The translations under genes were made by a program, and so were the position numbers. Positions 48,721 to 56,940 of a stretch of 64,000 nt of DNA are shown piece by piece. Within the stretch, counting starts at the first letter, position 1. The number at the start of each line of letters is the position of its first letter. The stretch is taken from NCBI GenBank assembly GCA_037724045.1, contig JBBJOW010000018.1, positions 1 through 64,000 of the forward strand. The letters are read 5' to 3'. The notes under the pieces are model-generated. The model was given only the letters and a program-made list of their open reading frames with translations. It was not told the DNA's origin and ran no database searches. Source of the DNA: DATLGB01 sp037724045 (GTDB taxonomy: Bacteria > Actinomycetota > Thermoleophilia > Solirubrobacterales > Solirubrobacteraceae).

Positions 48721-50079
48721 TCAGGCGAAGCGGCGCATCGCCAGCCGAGCGATCGCCCCGAAGAACAGCGTCAGGCCGATGAGGTGCAGCGCCGGCGCGA
48801 GCAGGCCCGGCTCGGCGTCGTTGACGGCCGCGTCGAGAGCCTGAAGCGCCCACTTGAACGGGAGCGCGAAGTTGACGACGTCGACGGCCGCGTCCGCCGC
48901 GCCGGTGAGCGCGCCGCTGGGGACGAGGGCGAGCGCGGCCATGGGGATGCTCAGGGCGAAGACGAGCAGCGAGGCCGAGCGCACCTCGCGGGCGAGGCAG
49001 CCGACCGCGACGCCGAGGCCCGCGAACGCGAGCGCACCGAGGGCGAGCGCCGGGATCCACAGCGGGAAGCGGGCCCAATCGACCTCGACGAACAACGCGA
49101 GCACCAAGAGCATGACCAGGCAGACCGCGAAGGCGACCAGCGCGGCGAGCAGCACCTTCTCGGCGACCAGCGCGAGCTGCGACACCAGCCCGCGCACGAG
49201 GCGGCCGAAGGCGTGCTCCTCGCGCTCGAGGGCGAGCATGCCCGCGGCGAGCAGGAGCGTGACGAAGGTCAGCGCGATCGTCACCGTGAGCGGCACCGCG
49301 AACGCATTGAGCGTCGAGGACTTGCCGTTGACGATCGTCTCCTTGACGCCGATGGGCTCGCCGATCGAGGCCAGGATCGGCTCGGACACGTCGAGGTTCT
49401 CCGACGCCAGCTGCGCGAACCGCGCGACCTGCTCCAGCGACACCCCGACCGGGTCGCCCGCCGGCAGGGTGGCGATCGCCGCCTCGATGATGCGTTGCGA
49501 GTTCTGCAGCCCGAGCACGTTGAAGCTCTGGCCGAGGAGGCTGAAGTCGCCGCCCTCGACGATGATGTTGATGTAGTCCGCCGCGACCGTGGTCAGCTCC
49601 TTTGAGAGCGCGGCGTTGGCGCGCGCGAGCTGGGCGGTGATCACCGAGCGGACCTCGCGCTCCTTGAGCGGGTTCTCGGCGTTGTAGAGGACCTCGACCA
49701 CTGGCGGGTCGTCCCCAGCGGCGAGGCTGGAGGTCGCCTGCAGGCGGTCGGTGATGTCCTCCGGCACGATCAGGGCGGCGACGACCTGGCCGGACTCCAC
49801 GAGCTCGAGCGCCTCGGCGCGACTGTCGACGGGCACCGGGTCGATCGCGTTGAAGATCTGATCCGCGTACTTCGACAGATCGATGTTCTCGCCCCCGAGC
49901 GAGACCTCGTTCTCGTCCGACGGGACCTCGTTGAGGAACGCCGTGCGCGGCTTGCCGGGCCCGGCGTTGGTGGCCACGCCGACCATCAGCGCGAGCAGCG
50001 CCGGGTAGAGGACCAGCGTCGCGAGCAGCAGCTTCGAGCGCCGCAGGATCTGCAGGTCCTTGAGCAGCAGCCAGCGCAT
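48721..50079 (-). CDS. ABC-2 type transporter permease
   Basis: 452 residues. One N-terminal membrane helix (about 20-40) is followed by a large exterior domain (about 45-265) and five to six membrane helices in the C-terminal part. LLLKDLQILRRSKLLLATL and the large loop are typical of YhgE/Pip or ABC-2 exporters of the DrrB/NatB group. It is coupled to the ATPase by a TGATG overlap. The substrate is not readable; relatives export lipids, drugs or sodium. Confidence 0.85.
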   Translation of the reverse strand: MRWLLLKDLQILRRSKLLLATLVLYPALLALMVGVATNAGPGKPRTAFLNEVPSDENEVSLGGENIDLSKYADQIFNAIDPVPVDSRAEALELVESGQVVAALIVPEDITDRLQATSSLAAGDDPPVVEVLYNAENPLKEREVRSVITAQLARANAALSKELTTVAADYINIIVEGGDFSLLGQSFNVLGLQNSQRIIEAAIATLPAGDPVGVSLEQVARFAQLASENLDVSEPILASIGEPIGVKETIVNGKSSTLNAFAVPLTVTIALTFVTLLLAAGMLALEREEHAFGRLVRGLVSQLALVAEKVLLAALVAFAVCLVMLLVLALFVEVDWARFPLWIPALALGALAFAGLGVAVGCLAREVRSASLLVFALSIPMAALALVPSGALTGAADAAVDVVNFALPFKWALQALDAAVNDAEPGLLAPALHLIGLTLFFGAIARLAMRRFA

Positions 50080-50765
50080 CAGTGGCCCGCCTCGCGCAGG
50101 AAGGTCACGAAGGCGTGCTCGAAGTGCGCCGCGTCGCCGCGCAGCTCGGCGGGCGGGCCGGTGAACAGCAGCTCGCCGTCGGCGAGGACCAGGACGCGGT
50201 CGGCGTAGTGCTCCGCCTCGCCGACGTTGTGCGTCGAGTAGACGACGGTGGTGCCGCGCTTCGCGAGACCGCCCACGAAGTCCCACAGCACCTCGCGCTG
50301 GCGCGGGTCCAGCGACGACGACGGCTCGTCGAGCAGGACGACGGGGGGCTCGCTGAGGAGCCCGACCGCGATGTTGACCCGCTGGCGGTTTCCGCCACTC
50401 AGCCGGCCGACCTCCTCGCCGGCGCGCTCGCGCAGCCCCGTCTGCTCGAGCATGCGGTCGACGGTGGCGTCGACGTCGCTCACCTTCTCGAGGCGCGCGA
50501 AGAGGCGCAGGTTCTCGGCTACGGAGAGCTTGCCGTAGACGGCCGCCTGCTGCGGGACCCAGCCGATCGCCCCGTCAGCGGAGACGCTGCCGTCCGTCGG
50601 CTCGAGCGCGCCCGCGAGGATCTGCAGCAGCGTCGTCTTGCCCGCGCCGTTGGGACCGATGATGGCCACGCGCTCCCCGGCCCCGGCCTCGAAGGAGACC
50701 TCGTCGACCGCCCGGCGCGCGCCGTAGTGCTTGCTCACGCGCTCGGCGCGCAGTGCGGTGGCCAC
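50079..50765 (-). CDS. ABC transporter ATP-binding protein
   Basis: 228 residues with Walker A GPNGAGKTT, Q loop WVPQQ, signature LSGGNRQRV (Asn in place of the usual Gln), Walker B VVLLDEPSSSLD and the switch His in STHN. It powers the ABC-2 permease that follows. GTG 50765 lies 6 bases after TAAGTT, which overlaps the stop codon of the AI-2E family gene. It is therefore likely transcribed from its own leaderless promoter as well as by readthrough. Confidence 0.93.
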   Translation of the reverse strand: MATALRAERVSKHYGARRAVDEVSFEAGAGERVAIIGPNGAGKTTLLQILAGALEPTDGSVSADGAIGWVPQQAAVYGKLSVAENLRLFARLEKVSDVDATVDRMLEQTGLRERAGEEVGRLSGGNRQRVNIAVGLLSEPPVVLLDEPSSSLDPRQREVLWDFVGGLAKRGTTVVYSTHNVGEAEHYADRVLVLADGELLFTGPPAELRGDAAHFEHAFVTFLREAGH

Positions 50766-50771
50766 GCGGTG

Positions 50772-50777
50772 AACTTA
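50772..50777 (-). promoter_or_regulatory. Putative -10 element (TAAGTT) for the ABC transporter pair
   Basis: It ends 6 bases before GTG 50765 and overlaps the TAA stop of the upstream gene. Confidence 0.5.
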
Positions 50778-52097
50778 GCCCGGTGCGGCTGCGGCGGCAG
50801 CTCGTCCCGCCTGGTCGTCGGGAAGCTCCGTCCCGCACGCCGTGCACACGACGTCTTCCTCGCGGACCGGCGTCGCGCACTCCGGGCAGCGGTGTGGGCC
50901 GCTCATCTCGATGCCGGTTCCGACACCGGCCAAGGACGCCTGCGGCCATGGCTCGAGCACCAGGTGGCGGCGCAGATACACGACCGCCTCGCGCAGCATC
51001 GCCGCGATCGGCAGGGAGATGAACGCGCCGATGAGCCCGTACAGCTGCCCGCCCATGAGCAGGGCGAAGATCACGAGGATCGGGTTGATGCGCAGCGCCT
51101 GGGCGAACACGTTCGGAGCCACGACGTGCCCTTCGAGCTGTTGCAGCGCAGTGAAGGCGATGATCAGGTAGAGGCCGTCGATCGGGTCGGCGCCGAGCAG
51201 CGCCGCGAAGACGGGCGGAGCGGCGCCGATCGCCGGGCCGACGTAGGGGATCAGCTCCGCGAAGCCGAAGAACGCCCCGAAGGCGAGCGCATAAGTCTTA
51301 CCGTCGGGGAAGATGCCGACCGAGCCGAGGATGAACAGCAGCACCCCTGCGCTGGTCCCCATGATCAGCGAGAAGAGCGTCTGGCCGCGCACGTAGCCGA
51401 GCACCGCCTGCTGCAGGCGCGTCGGGAAGTCGTCCTCGGGCGAGCCGTCGCCGCGGGGAAGCAACGTGCGCACGCCCGTCCCGATCCGCTCTCCGTAGAG
51501 CAGCAGGTACACCGACAGGACGAGCACGAGGATCAGCGCGATCGACGCCTCGACGAGCTTGGTCAGCGCCTCCCGCGTGAAGCTGACGATCTCCTCCGAG
51601 CCCTCGGAGAGCCGGTCGCCGAGGGTCTGGAGCGCAGTCTTGCCCTGGGCGGCGATCTCGACGTTGATGCCGTTGTCGTCGAAGAACGCCTGGACGTCGG
51701 CCAGCGAGGCGTTGGCGTCGTCCACGTAGTCGGGGACGTCGCGCTGGATCGAGGACACCTGGTCGGCGATCGGGTCCGAGATCAGGATGCCGACGCCCGT
51801 GAGCACGGTGATCAGCCCGAGGAAGACGATCAGGACGGCCAGGCCGCGCGGCAGCCGGCGGCGGCGCAGCACGGTCACGAACGGGTTCAGCAGCAGCGCG
51901 ATCAGGCCGGCGATGACGAACAGCAGCAGGACCGCGCCGGCGGCGCGCAACAGGCTGTACGCGCCCAGCACCGCGAGCGGCAGCGCCACCAGCTGCACCC
52001 AGCGCGGGACGACCACCGGCGCCGCGTCAGCCGGAGGCTGCGCAGTGGGTGCCGCCAGCGGCTCCGGGACGTCGGGTGCGGGCTCGGGGTCGGTCAC
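50775..52097 (-). CDS. AI-2E family transporter with C-terminal zinc ribbon
   Basis: 440 residues. A Pro/Ala-rich start is followed by about eight membrane helices. The conserved exterior segment contains VPDYVDDANASLADVQAF, and the last helices contain IPYVGPAIGAAPPVFAAL and the GQLYGLIGAFISLPIAA motif. The family exports diverse small molecules or acts as ion antiporters; the autoinducer link is only historical. After the membrane part there is CPECATPVREEDVVCTACG, a CxxC...CxxC zinc ribbon not usual in the family. GTG 52097 is divergent from ymdB, 21 bases away. Confidence 0.85.
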   Translation of the reverse strand: MTDPEPAPDVPEPLAAPTAQPPADAAPVVVPRWVQLVALPLAVLGAYSLLRAAGAVLLLFVIAGLIALLLNPFVTVLRRRRLPRGLAVLIVFLGLITVLTGVGILISDPIADQVSSIQRDVPDYVDDANASLADVQAFFDDNGINVEIAAQGKTALQTLGDRLSEGSEEIVSFTREALTKLVEASIALILVLVLSVYLLLYGERIGTGVRTLLPRGDGSPEDDFPTRLQQAVLGYVRGQTLFSLIMGTSAGVLLFILGSVGIFPDGKTYALAFGAFFGFAELIPYVGPAIGAAPPVFAALLGADPIDGLYLIIAFTALQQLEGHVVAPNVFAQALRINPILVIFALLMGGQLYGLIGAFISLPIAAMLREAVVYLRRHLVLEPWPQASLAGVGTGIEMSGPHRCPECATPVREEDVVCTACGTELPDDQAGRAAAAAAPG

Positions 52098-52105
52098 GGT
52101 GTGGG

Positions 52106-52111
52106 TAGGTT
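52106..52111 (+). promoter_or_regulatory. Putative -10 element (TAGGTT) for ymdB
   Basis: It ends 7 bases before GTG 52119, inside the 21-base gap between divergent genes. This is leaderless spacing. Confidence 0.5.
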
Positions 52112-52118
52112 GCCAGCC

Positions 52119-52901
52119 GTGCCGCCCAGCATCCTCTTCGTCGGCGACGTCGTCGCCGCGCCGGGTCGCCGGGCGCTGGCCGAGCTGCTGCCCGCGCTGC
52201 GCGAGGAGCTGGCGATCGACTTCGTCGTGGTCAACGGGGAGAACGCGGCGGGGGGCATCGGGATCACGGTCAAGACCGCGAAGGAGATCTTCGCGGCAGG
52301 GGCCGACGTCATCACGCTCGGAAACCATACGTACCGCCACCGCGAGGTCTACGGCTATCTCGACGACGAGCCGAACATCCTGCGCCCGGTGAACTTCCTG
52401 CCTTCGCAGCCGGGGCACGGCACGTGCGTCGTCGAGCGCGGCGGCGTCACGCTCGGCGTCGTCAACTTGAGCGGCAATCTCTACATGAACGCAGCCCGGC
52501 CGGCCTTCACGGAGATCGAGAGCGCGCTGCGCGACGTGCGCGACGCCGACCACGTCCTCGTCGACATGCACGCGGAGGCGACCAGCGAGAAGGTTGCGCT
52601 GGGCTGGGTGCTCGACGGGCGGGTGACGGCGGTCGTGGGCACGCACACCCACGTCGCGACCAACGACGCGCGCGTGCTGCCCGAGGGCACGGCCTACATC
52701 ACCGACGTCGGGATGACCGGCGCGCGCGGCGGCGTCATCGGCGTGCTCAAAGAGGACTCCATAGCCCAGCTGCGCACGCGGATGCCCGTCCGCTACGGCG
52801 CGGCGACCGAGGATCCGTGGCTCAACGCGGTGCTCGTGCGCTGCGCGGGGAAACCCCGGTCGGCGTCCTCCATCGAGCCGGTGCTGCGGCCGATCGCGTA
52901 G
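52119..52901 (+). CDS. ymdB: YmdB-family metallophosphoesterase
   Basis: 260 residues with the family signatures FVGDVVAAPGR, VVNGENAAGG, TLGNHTYRH, DMHAEATSEK and VGTHTHVATND, which supply the two-metal site. YmdB of Bacillus hydrolyses 2',3'-cyclic nucleotides and influences sporulation and biofilm genes. The role here is inferred from family only. The length is normal. Its last 109 bases overlap the convergent GT87 gene. Confidence 0.92.
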   Translation: MPPSILFVGDVVAAPGRRALAELLPALREELAIDFVVVNGENAAGGIGITVKTAKEIFAAGADVITLGNHTYRHREVYGYLDDEPNILRPVNFLPSQPGHGTCVVERGGVTLGVVNLSGNLYMNAARPAFTEIESALRDVRDADHVLVDMHAEATSEKVALGWVLDGRVTAVVGTHTHVATNDARVLPEGTAYITDVGMTGARGGVIGVLKEDSIAQLRTRMPVRYGAATEDPWLNAVLVRCAGKPRSASSIEPVLRPIA

Positions 52902-54412
52902 GGAGCGAGCAGCGCGACGAAGGCGACGGGCAACAGCCAGTCGAGGTAGAGGTAGAACCAGTGGCCGGCGGTGAGCTGCACGGCCACCAGCAGCGCCGCC
53001 GCGAGGGCGTAGCGGTCCCCTTCGCGGCGGGCGGCGAGCAGCGCCAGGCCGGCCACGGCGAGTTGCGCGAGAAATTGGCCCCGGAGGTCGTAGAGGCCCC
53101 ACACGGAGAACGGTGAATCCCGATCTACCTGAAAGAGGACTGTACGCTCGAACGCGTCGCCGAGGCCGCCGTCGAGGACCGCCACGAACGCGAGGGCGGC
53201 GGCGAGGACGGCAGCCGCGGTGAGCGCGTCGCGCCTGGTGCGGACGAGCAGGGGAAGCAGGACCGCCGGCGCGAGCTTGGTCAGGGCCGCGGCCATGCCG
53301 AGGGCACCCCGCCCGGCGGGGAGGGCGACCGCGGCGAGGACGAGCAGGCCCGTGAGGGCGTCGTTGGCCCCCGAGTTGGCCGCGAGCAGCGTGAACGGGA
53401 ACGCGAGCCACAGGTAGGCCAGCAGCAGGCCGCGGGTCGGTGAGCTGCGGCGGCCGACGAGATACAGGCCGGCCGCGCAGGCGAGATCGAAGACGGCGCT
53501 CGCCGCGTGCGCGGCGGGAAGGTCGTCCCACGTGCCCGTCCACGGCGACAGGAGCTCGAACGGAACGTAGGCGAGGTAGACGAGCGGCCCGTAGGTGTCC
53601 CCGTGGGGGTTGTCGGAGGGGAAGCTGCCGTACAGGTCCTGGCCGCCCGTGATCCGGTCGGCGCCGATCACTCCTGAGTAGCCCACGTCGATCACGTTGG
53701 AGTGAAAGCCCTGCAGGGCGAGCCGGAAGCCGATCAGGAAGACGATGCCCGCCGCGAGCCAGCGCGCCCCGACGAGGCGCAGCGGCTCCGGCGGCCGGCC
53801 GCCGCGGCGGGCGAGGTGCAGCAACCGCGCGAGCAGGTACAGCAGCGGCGGATAGGCCAGTGGGACCGAGACCTCGACGGCGCCGCGGCTGAAGAAGGCG
53901 AGGGAGATCGAGAACGACGCGAGGACGAGCAGGTCGACGTGCAGCATGCGCCACGGCCGCCGCGCGAAGGGGGCCAGGAAGAGCAGCAGGCCCACGAGCC
54001 AGACGGGCAGCGAGGCCGCTTGGCGCCCGAACGCGCCCTCGTAGCCACGGGCCATCGTCCAGTCGACCTGGATGCCGCTCCACGCCTCGCGGACACGCGC
54101 GTCGTCGCCGATCACCACCTGGGCGACCTCGTCGCCGGCACGGATGAAGCTCACCTGCCACGCGTCCGGGGAGCGGAGGTAGAGGCGCTCGGCCAGCCCG
54201 CCGCCCTGACCGGCGACCTCCGGGGTTGCGCGCGCGATGGCGAGCACCCGGCGCGGGTGCAGCGCCCGGCCGGGCACCGCGAGGACGGGCCCGACTAGCT
54301 CGAGCACGGAGTCGGGACCCTGCCCGGCGGTGCTGCCCGCCGTCTGCGCGTTCGCGATCGGCACGAGCGCGAGCGCCAGCCCGAGCACCGCCGCGACCAG
54401 CAGGAACTTCAG
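52793..54412 (-). CDS. GT87-like (GT-C) membrane glycosyltransferase
   Basis: 539 residues. A signal-like N-terminus, MKFLLVAAVLGLALALV, precedes a soluble region (about 25-100) and about nine membrane helices. The exterior loop DLYGSFPSDNPHGDTYGPLV and following helices match DUF2029/GT87 polyprenyl-phosphate-mannose-dependent transferases. It probably adds a sugar to an envelope glycan or lipid. The only start that gives a full signal helix is CTG at 54412, overlapping the gtrA stop as CTGA; the first in-frame GTG would cut into that helix. Last gene of a four-gene operon. Confidence 0.8.
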   Translation of the reverse strand: MKFLLVAAVLGLALALVPIANAQTAGSTAGQGPDSVLELVGPVLAVPGRALHPRRVLAIARATPEVAGQGGGLAERLYLRSPDAWQVSFIRAGDEVAQVVIGDDARVREAWSGIQVDWTMARGYEGAFGRQAASLPVWLVGLLLFLAPFARRPWRMLHVDLLVLASFSISLAFFSRGAVEVSVPLAYPPLLYLLARLLHLARRGGRPPEPLRLVGARWLAAGIVFLIGFRLALQGFHSNVIDVGYSGVIGADRITGGQDLYGSFPSDNPHGDTYGPLVYLAYVPFELLSPWTGTWDDLPAAHAASAVFDLACAAGLYLVGRRSSPTRGLLLAYLWLAFPFTLLAANSGANDALTGLLVLAAVALPAGRGALGMAAALTKLAPAVLLPLLVRTRRDALTAAAVLAAALAFVAVLDGGLGDAFERTVLFQVDRDSPFSVWGLYDLRGQFLAQLAVAGLALLAARREGDRYALAAALLVAVQLTAGHWFYLYLDWLLPVAFVALLAPYAIGRSTGSMEDADRGFPAQRTSTALSHGSSVAAP

Positions 54413-54825
54413 CTGCGGAAGCTCCAGAGCCGGTTGCCGACGAAGCTCAGCGGCGTCGCGCTCACGATGGCCACGGCCTGCGCGGCGATCTCCGGCGTGT
54501 CGGCGAAGACCACGAGCAGCTCCAGGATGGCCAGCGAGAACAGGAACGCGACCACCGACACCGCGAGGAAGCGCGCGGCCTGGAAGCCGGCGTGCCCGGC
54601 GCGGGCGTCGAAGGTCCAGCGGCGGTTCCACACGAAGTTGTTGCTCACCGCGACCAGGAACGCCGCCACGGCTGCGGAGCGGTGGCCGGTCCCCAGCGGC
54701 GCGACGAACGCGAAGAAGACGGCCAGGTTGACGACGTAGCCGCTGGCGCCGACCACGCAGAAGCGCAGCAGCTGGAGCCAGTGGCGCGGCTCGCGCAGCG
54801 CACGGATCGCGGTGGCGCCGGTCAT
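54409..54825 (-). CDS. GtrA-family membrane protein
   Basis: 138 residues with four membrane helices: FCVVGASGYVVNLAVFF, SNNFVWNRRWTF and the end NRLWSFRS are the family signatures. GtrA-like proteins are thought to help flip polyprenyl-phosphate sugars across the membrane, the donor type used by GT87 enzymes, such as the one encoded next. The ATG overlaps the preceding phosphodiesterase stop (ATGA), and its stop overlaps the CTG start of the GT87 gene. Confidence 0.9.
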   Translation of the reverse strand: MTGATAIRALREPRHWLQLLRFCVVGASGYVVNLAVFFAFVAPLGTGHRSAAVAAFLVAVSNNFVWNRRWTFDARAGHAGFQAARFLAVSVVAFLFSLAILELLVVFADTPEIAAQAVAIVSATPLSFVGNRLWSFRS

Positions 54826-56342
54826 GCGGCCGCCTCGGTCTCGCTTCGCTCGCCACCGCTTCGAGCTGCGCTCGAGATCTCCGCTTTGAAGTGGTCGAGG
54901 ATCATCGGGGTGATGTCGCAGAGAGTCCACTGCTCCTTGTCCTCGGCGGCTGTCCCGGTCCCCGCCCACAGCAGGACGCCATGGGAGTCGTTGGCGTGCA
55001 GCGAGCCGTGCGACCCCCCGCCCAGGTGCACGGAACCGCCCCAGTCGGTGAACTCGTACCCGGGCGCGGCCGAGAGCAATACGGAACCCGACTGGCGGCA
55101 GCGCAAGGCGGACCAGATCCGGCCGAGCGCGTCCGGATACGCGGCCGAGCTGACCTTCCCGTCGGCGACGTCGAGCTCGAGCGCAGCGTGGTCGCCGTCG
55201 ACGCTCCAGCGATCCCCGCGGAGGTCGGTCAGATCGCCACCGGGCCGGAAGCGCAGCTCGCCGCGCCCCGAGCGCACGATCCCCTCGCCGTCCGGGTGGT
55301 CGGTGCGGTGCATGACGAGGTCGACGCCCTCGAGCGCGAGCGCGGTCCGCACGATGCGGCGCCGCAGGTCCCCCTCGTCGTCGCGATCGAGGATGTAGAC
55401 CTGCGCCGAGCGCGACGCCGGGCACAGCGCGATCTCGCGCTCGTCGGCGCGGGCGGCGTCCGGCGGCAGCACGTCGAAGCCCTCGAAGGCGGCGAAGAGG
55501 TCTATCTCCGCCTCGACCTGCGACTGCGAGTGGTCGGAGCACACCACCACCGCGTGGTCTTCGAGGAAGGCGTCAGGACCACCGCCGGCGTGCATCATCC
55601 GCTCCAGTGCGCGGTCGGCCTCGGCCAGCGAGGTGACCTGCGCGGCCGGCCCGTTGCGATGGGAGTGGCTGTCGTTGTCGGGCAGCGAGAGCAGGAAGAA
55701 GTCGAACAGATCGTGCTCCATCAGGTACGCACCCACGCAACCCGCGTGGCGGTCGCGCAGGCCGGGCATTCCCAGCGTCGCCTTGCAGCCGGTGCGCCGG
55801 GACGCGAACAGGTCCGCGTAGAAGAACTCCCGCGGGCCGTTGACCGGCTTGCGGAAGACCTGCGTGGCGATGCGCGCCAGCGCGGTGTCCACGTTGGGCT
55901 GGTGCGCGTGACGGCCGCGGTACATGAGGTACGTCGTCCCGGCGGTGCGGATGTCGGCGTCGTCGAGGGTCTCGAAGACCGTCGGCGTCTCCTCGGAGAG
56001 GTGCTCGCCGTTCATGTTGTAGACGGTGTCCGTCAGCGCTCGGCGCAGGCCGAACGTGCGCGACGCGCCGAAGCTCGTCCCGTACTCCACATAGCGGCTC
56101 TCCTCGCGCAGGAACCAGTTCATGGACGGGATGCGGTGACGGTCGGGCCCCGCGCCGGTGGCGATCGAGGCGGCGCAGACGGGTGTGACCGACGGGAACG
56201 CGGCGACGCAGTCGGGCCGGTAGTGGCCGCGCTCCATCAGCGCCTTCATCGCCGGCGCCTTACCGGTCGAGATGGCCCGCTCGAGCATTGCGGGCTTCAT
56301 CGCGTCGACGACCGCGAGGATGAGCTTCTTGTCGACGCTCAC
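54822..56342 (-). CDS. Type I phosphodiesterase / nucleotide pyrophosphatase family protein
   Basis: 506 residues of the alkaline-phosphatase superfamily. The nucleophile Thr or Ser is expected in FPSVTPVCAASIATG. SLPDNDSHSHRNGP and VVVCSDHSQSQV give the Asp/His metal ligands, and HGSLHANDSHGVLLW the late His. There is no signal peptide. Substrates of such proteins include nucleotides, phospholipids and phosphonates. In an operon with GtrA and GT87 an envelope-lipid or glycolipid substrate is plausible, but not shown. GTG 56342 overlaps the DUF4126 stop. Confidence 0.85.
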   Translation of the reverse strand: MSVDKKLILAVVDAMKPAMLERAISTGKAPAMKALMERGHYRPDCVAAFPSVTPVCAASIATGAGPDRHRIPSMNWFLREESRYVEYGTSFGASRTFGLRRALTDTVYNMNGEHLSEETPTVFETLDDADIRTAGTTYLMYRGRHAHQPNVDTALARIATQVFRKPVNGPREFFYADLFASRRTGCKATLGMPGLRDRHAGCVGAYLMEHDLFDFFLLSLPDNDSHSHRNGPAAQVTSLAEADRALERMMHAGGGPDAFLEDHAVVVCSDHSQSQVEAEIDLFAAFEGFDVLPPDAARADEREIALCPASRSAQVYILDRDDEGDLRRRIVRTALALEGVDLVMHRTDHPDGEGIVRSGRGELRFRPGGDLTDLRGDRWSVDGDHAALELDVADGKVSSAAYPDALGRIWSALRCRQSGSVLLSAAPGYEFTDWGGSVHLGGGSHGSLHANDSHGVLLWAGTGTAAEDKEQWTLCDITPMILDHFKAEISSAARSGGERSETEAAA

Positions 56343-56929
56343 CGCAGGATCCGCAGGCCCGCGTACTTCTCGCCCTCGCGACGGCGACCCCCCAGCAGCA
56401 GGAACGCCAGCCCGGCGACGACCACCAGCGCCAGCGGTGGGAAGAGGACAGCGAGCGCGGCCGCCGCCAGGGCGAGCGCCTCGCGGTAGAGCGGCAGCAG
56501 CCCGGCGGCGCTCTTGTCGAGGCGCGCGCGGACGCGGGCGAAGACGGGCGGCACGGCGGCCACTGCCAGCGCGGCTCCCGCCAGCGCAGCGACGATCCCC
56601 GCAATCACCGGTCCGTCGCGGTCGGCAAGCGAGCCGGCACCCAGCAGCCCGGCCACGGCGAGCGCCGCGACGGCGAGCGCGATCAAGCCCGGTCCTGCGT
56701 CCAGGGGCTCCTCCCCCGAGCGGCGGCGGACGAGGTCGACCAGCACGAGGCCGACGATCATCGCGACCAGGAAGGGCGGCCGCTCCAGGAAGGCGAAGTC
56801 CGTCCCGTCGAAGTCCACGCCGAGGTCGGCCGACGCGAGGGCGCCGACCAGCAGTGCGGGCATGAAGGGCCGGATGCCCGCTGCGGCGCCGATGCCGAGC
56901 GCTTGCAGGATGTCGAGGACCGTGTCCAT
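56339..56929 (-). CDS. DUF4126 family membrane protein
   Basis: 196 residues with about five membrane helices. ILQALGIGAAAGIRPFMPAL at the N-terminus and the loop EKYAGLRIL at the end match DUF4126, an uncharacterised membrane family. It is the first gene of the DUF4126-phosphodiesterase-gtrA-GT87 operon, with a GTGA overlap to the next gene. The ATG is 11 bases from the divergent aminotransferase start. A minus-strand TAAGGT at 56944-56949 could be its -10 element. Confidence 0.82.
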   Translation of the reverse strand: MDTVLDILQALGIGAAAGIRPFMPALLVGALASADLGVDFDGTDFAFLERPPFLVAMIVGLVLVDLVRRRSGEEPLDAGPGLIALAVAALAVAGLLGAGSLADRDGPVIAGIVAALAGAALAVAAVPPVFARVRARLDKSAAGLLPLYREALALAAAALAVLFPPLALVVVAGLAFLLLGGRRREGEKYAGLRILR

Positions 56930-56934
56930 AACCT
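56929..56934 (+). promoter_or_regulatory. Putative -10 element (TAACCT) for the aminotransferase
   Basis: It ends 6 bases before GTG 56941. A minus-strand TAAGGT (56944-56949) lies inside the start of the same gene, so the two divergent promoters interlock. Confidence 0.5.
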
Positions 56935-56940
56935 TGTGGC

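Noticed and set aside
47656..49605. 649-codon plus-strand frame opposite hemB and the ABC permease
   Set aside because: Antisense shadow rich in Arg/Glu/Asp/Gln; no start context or domain.
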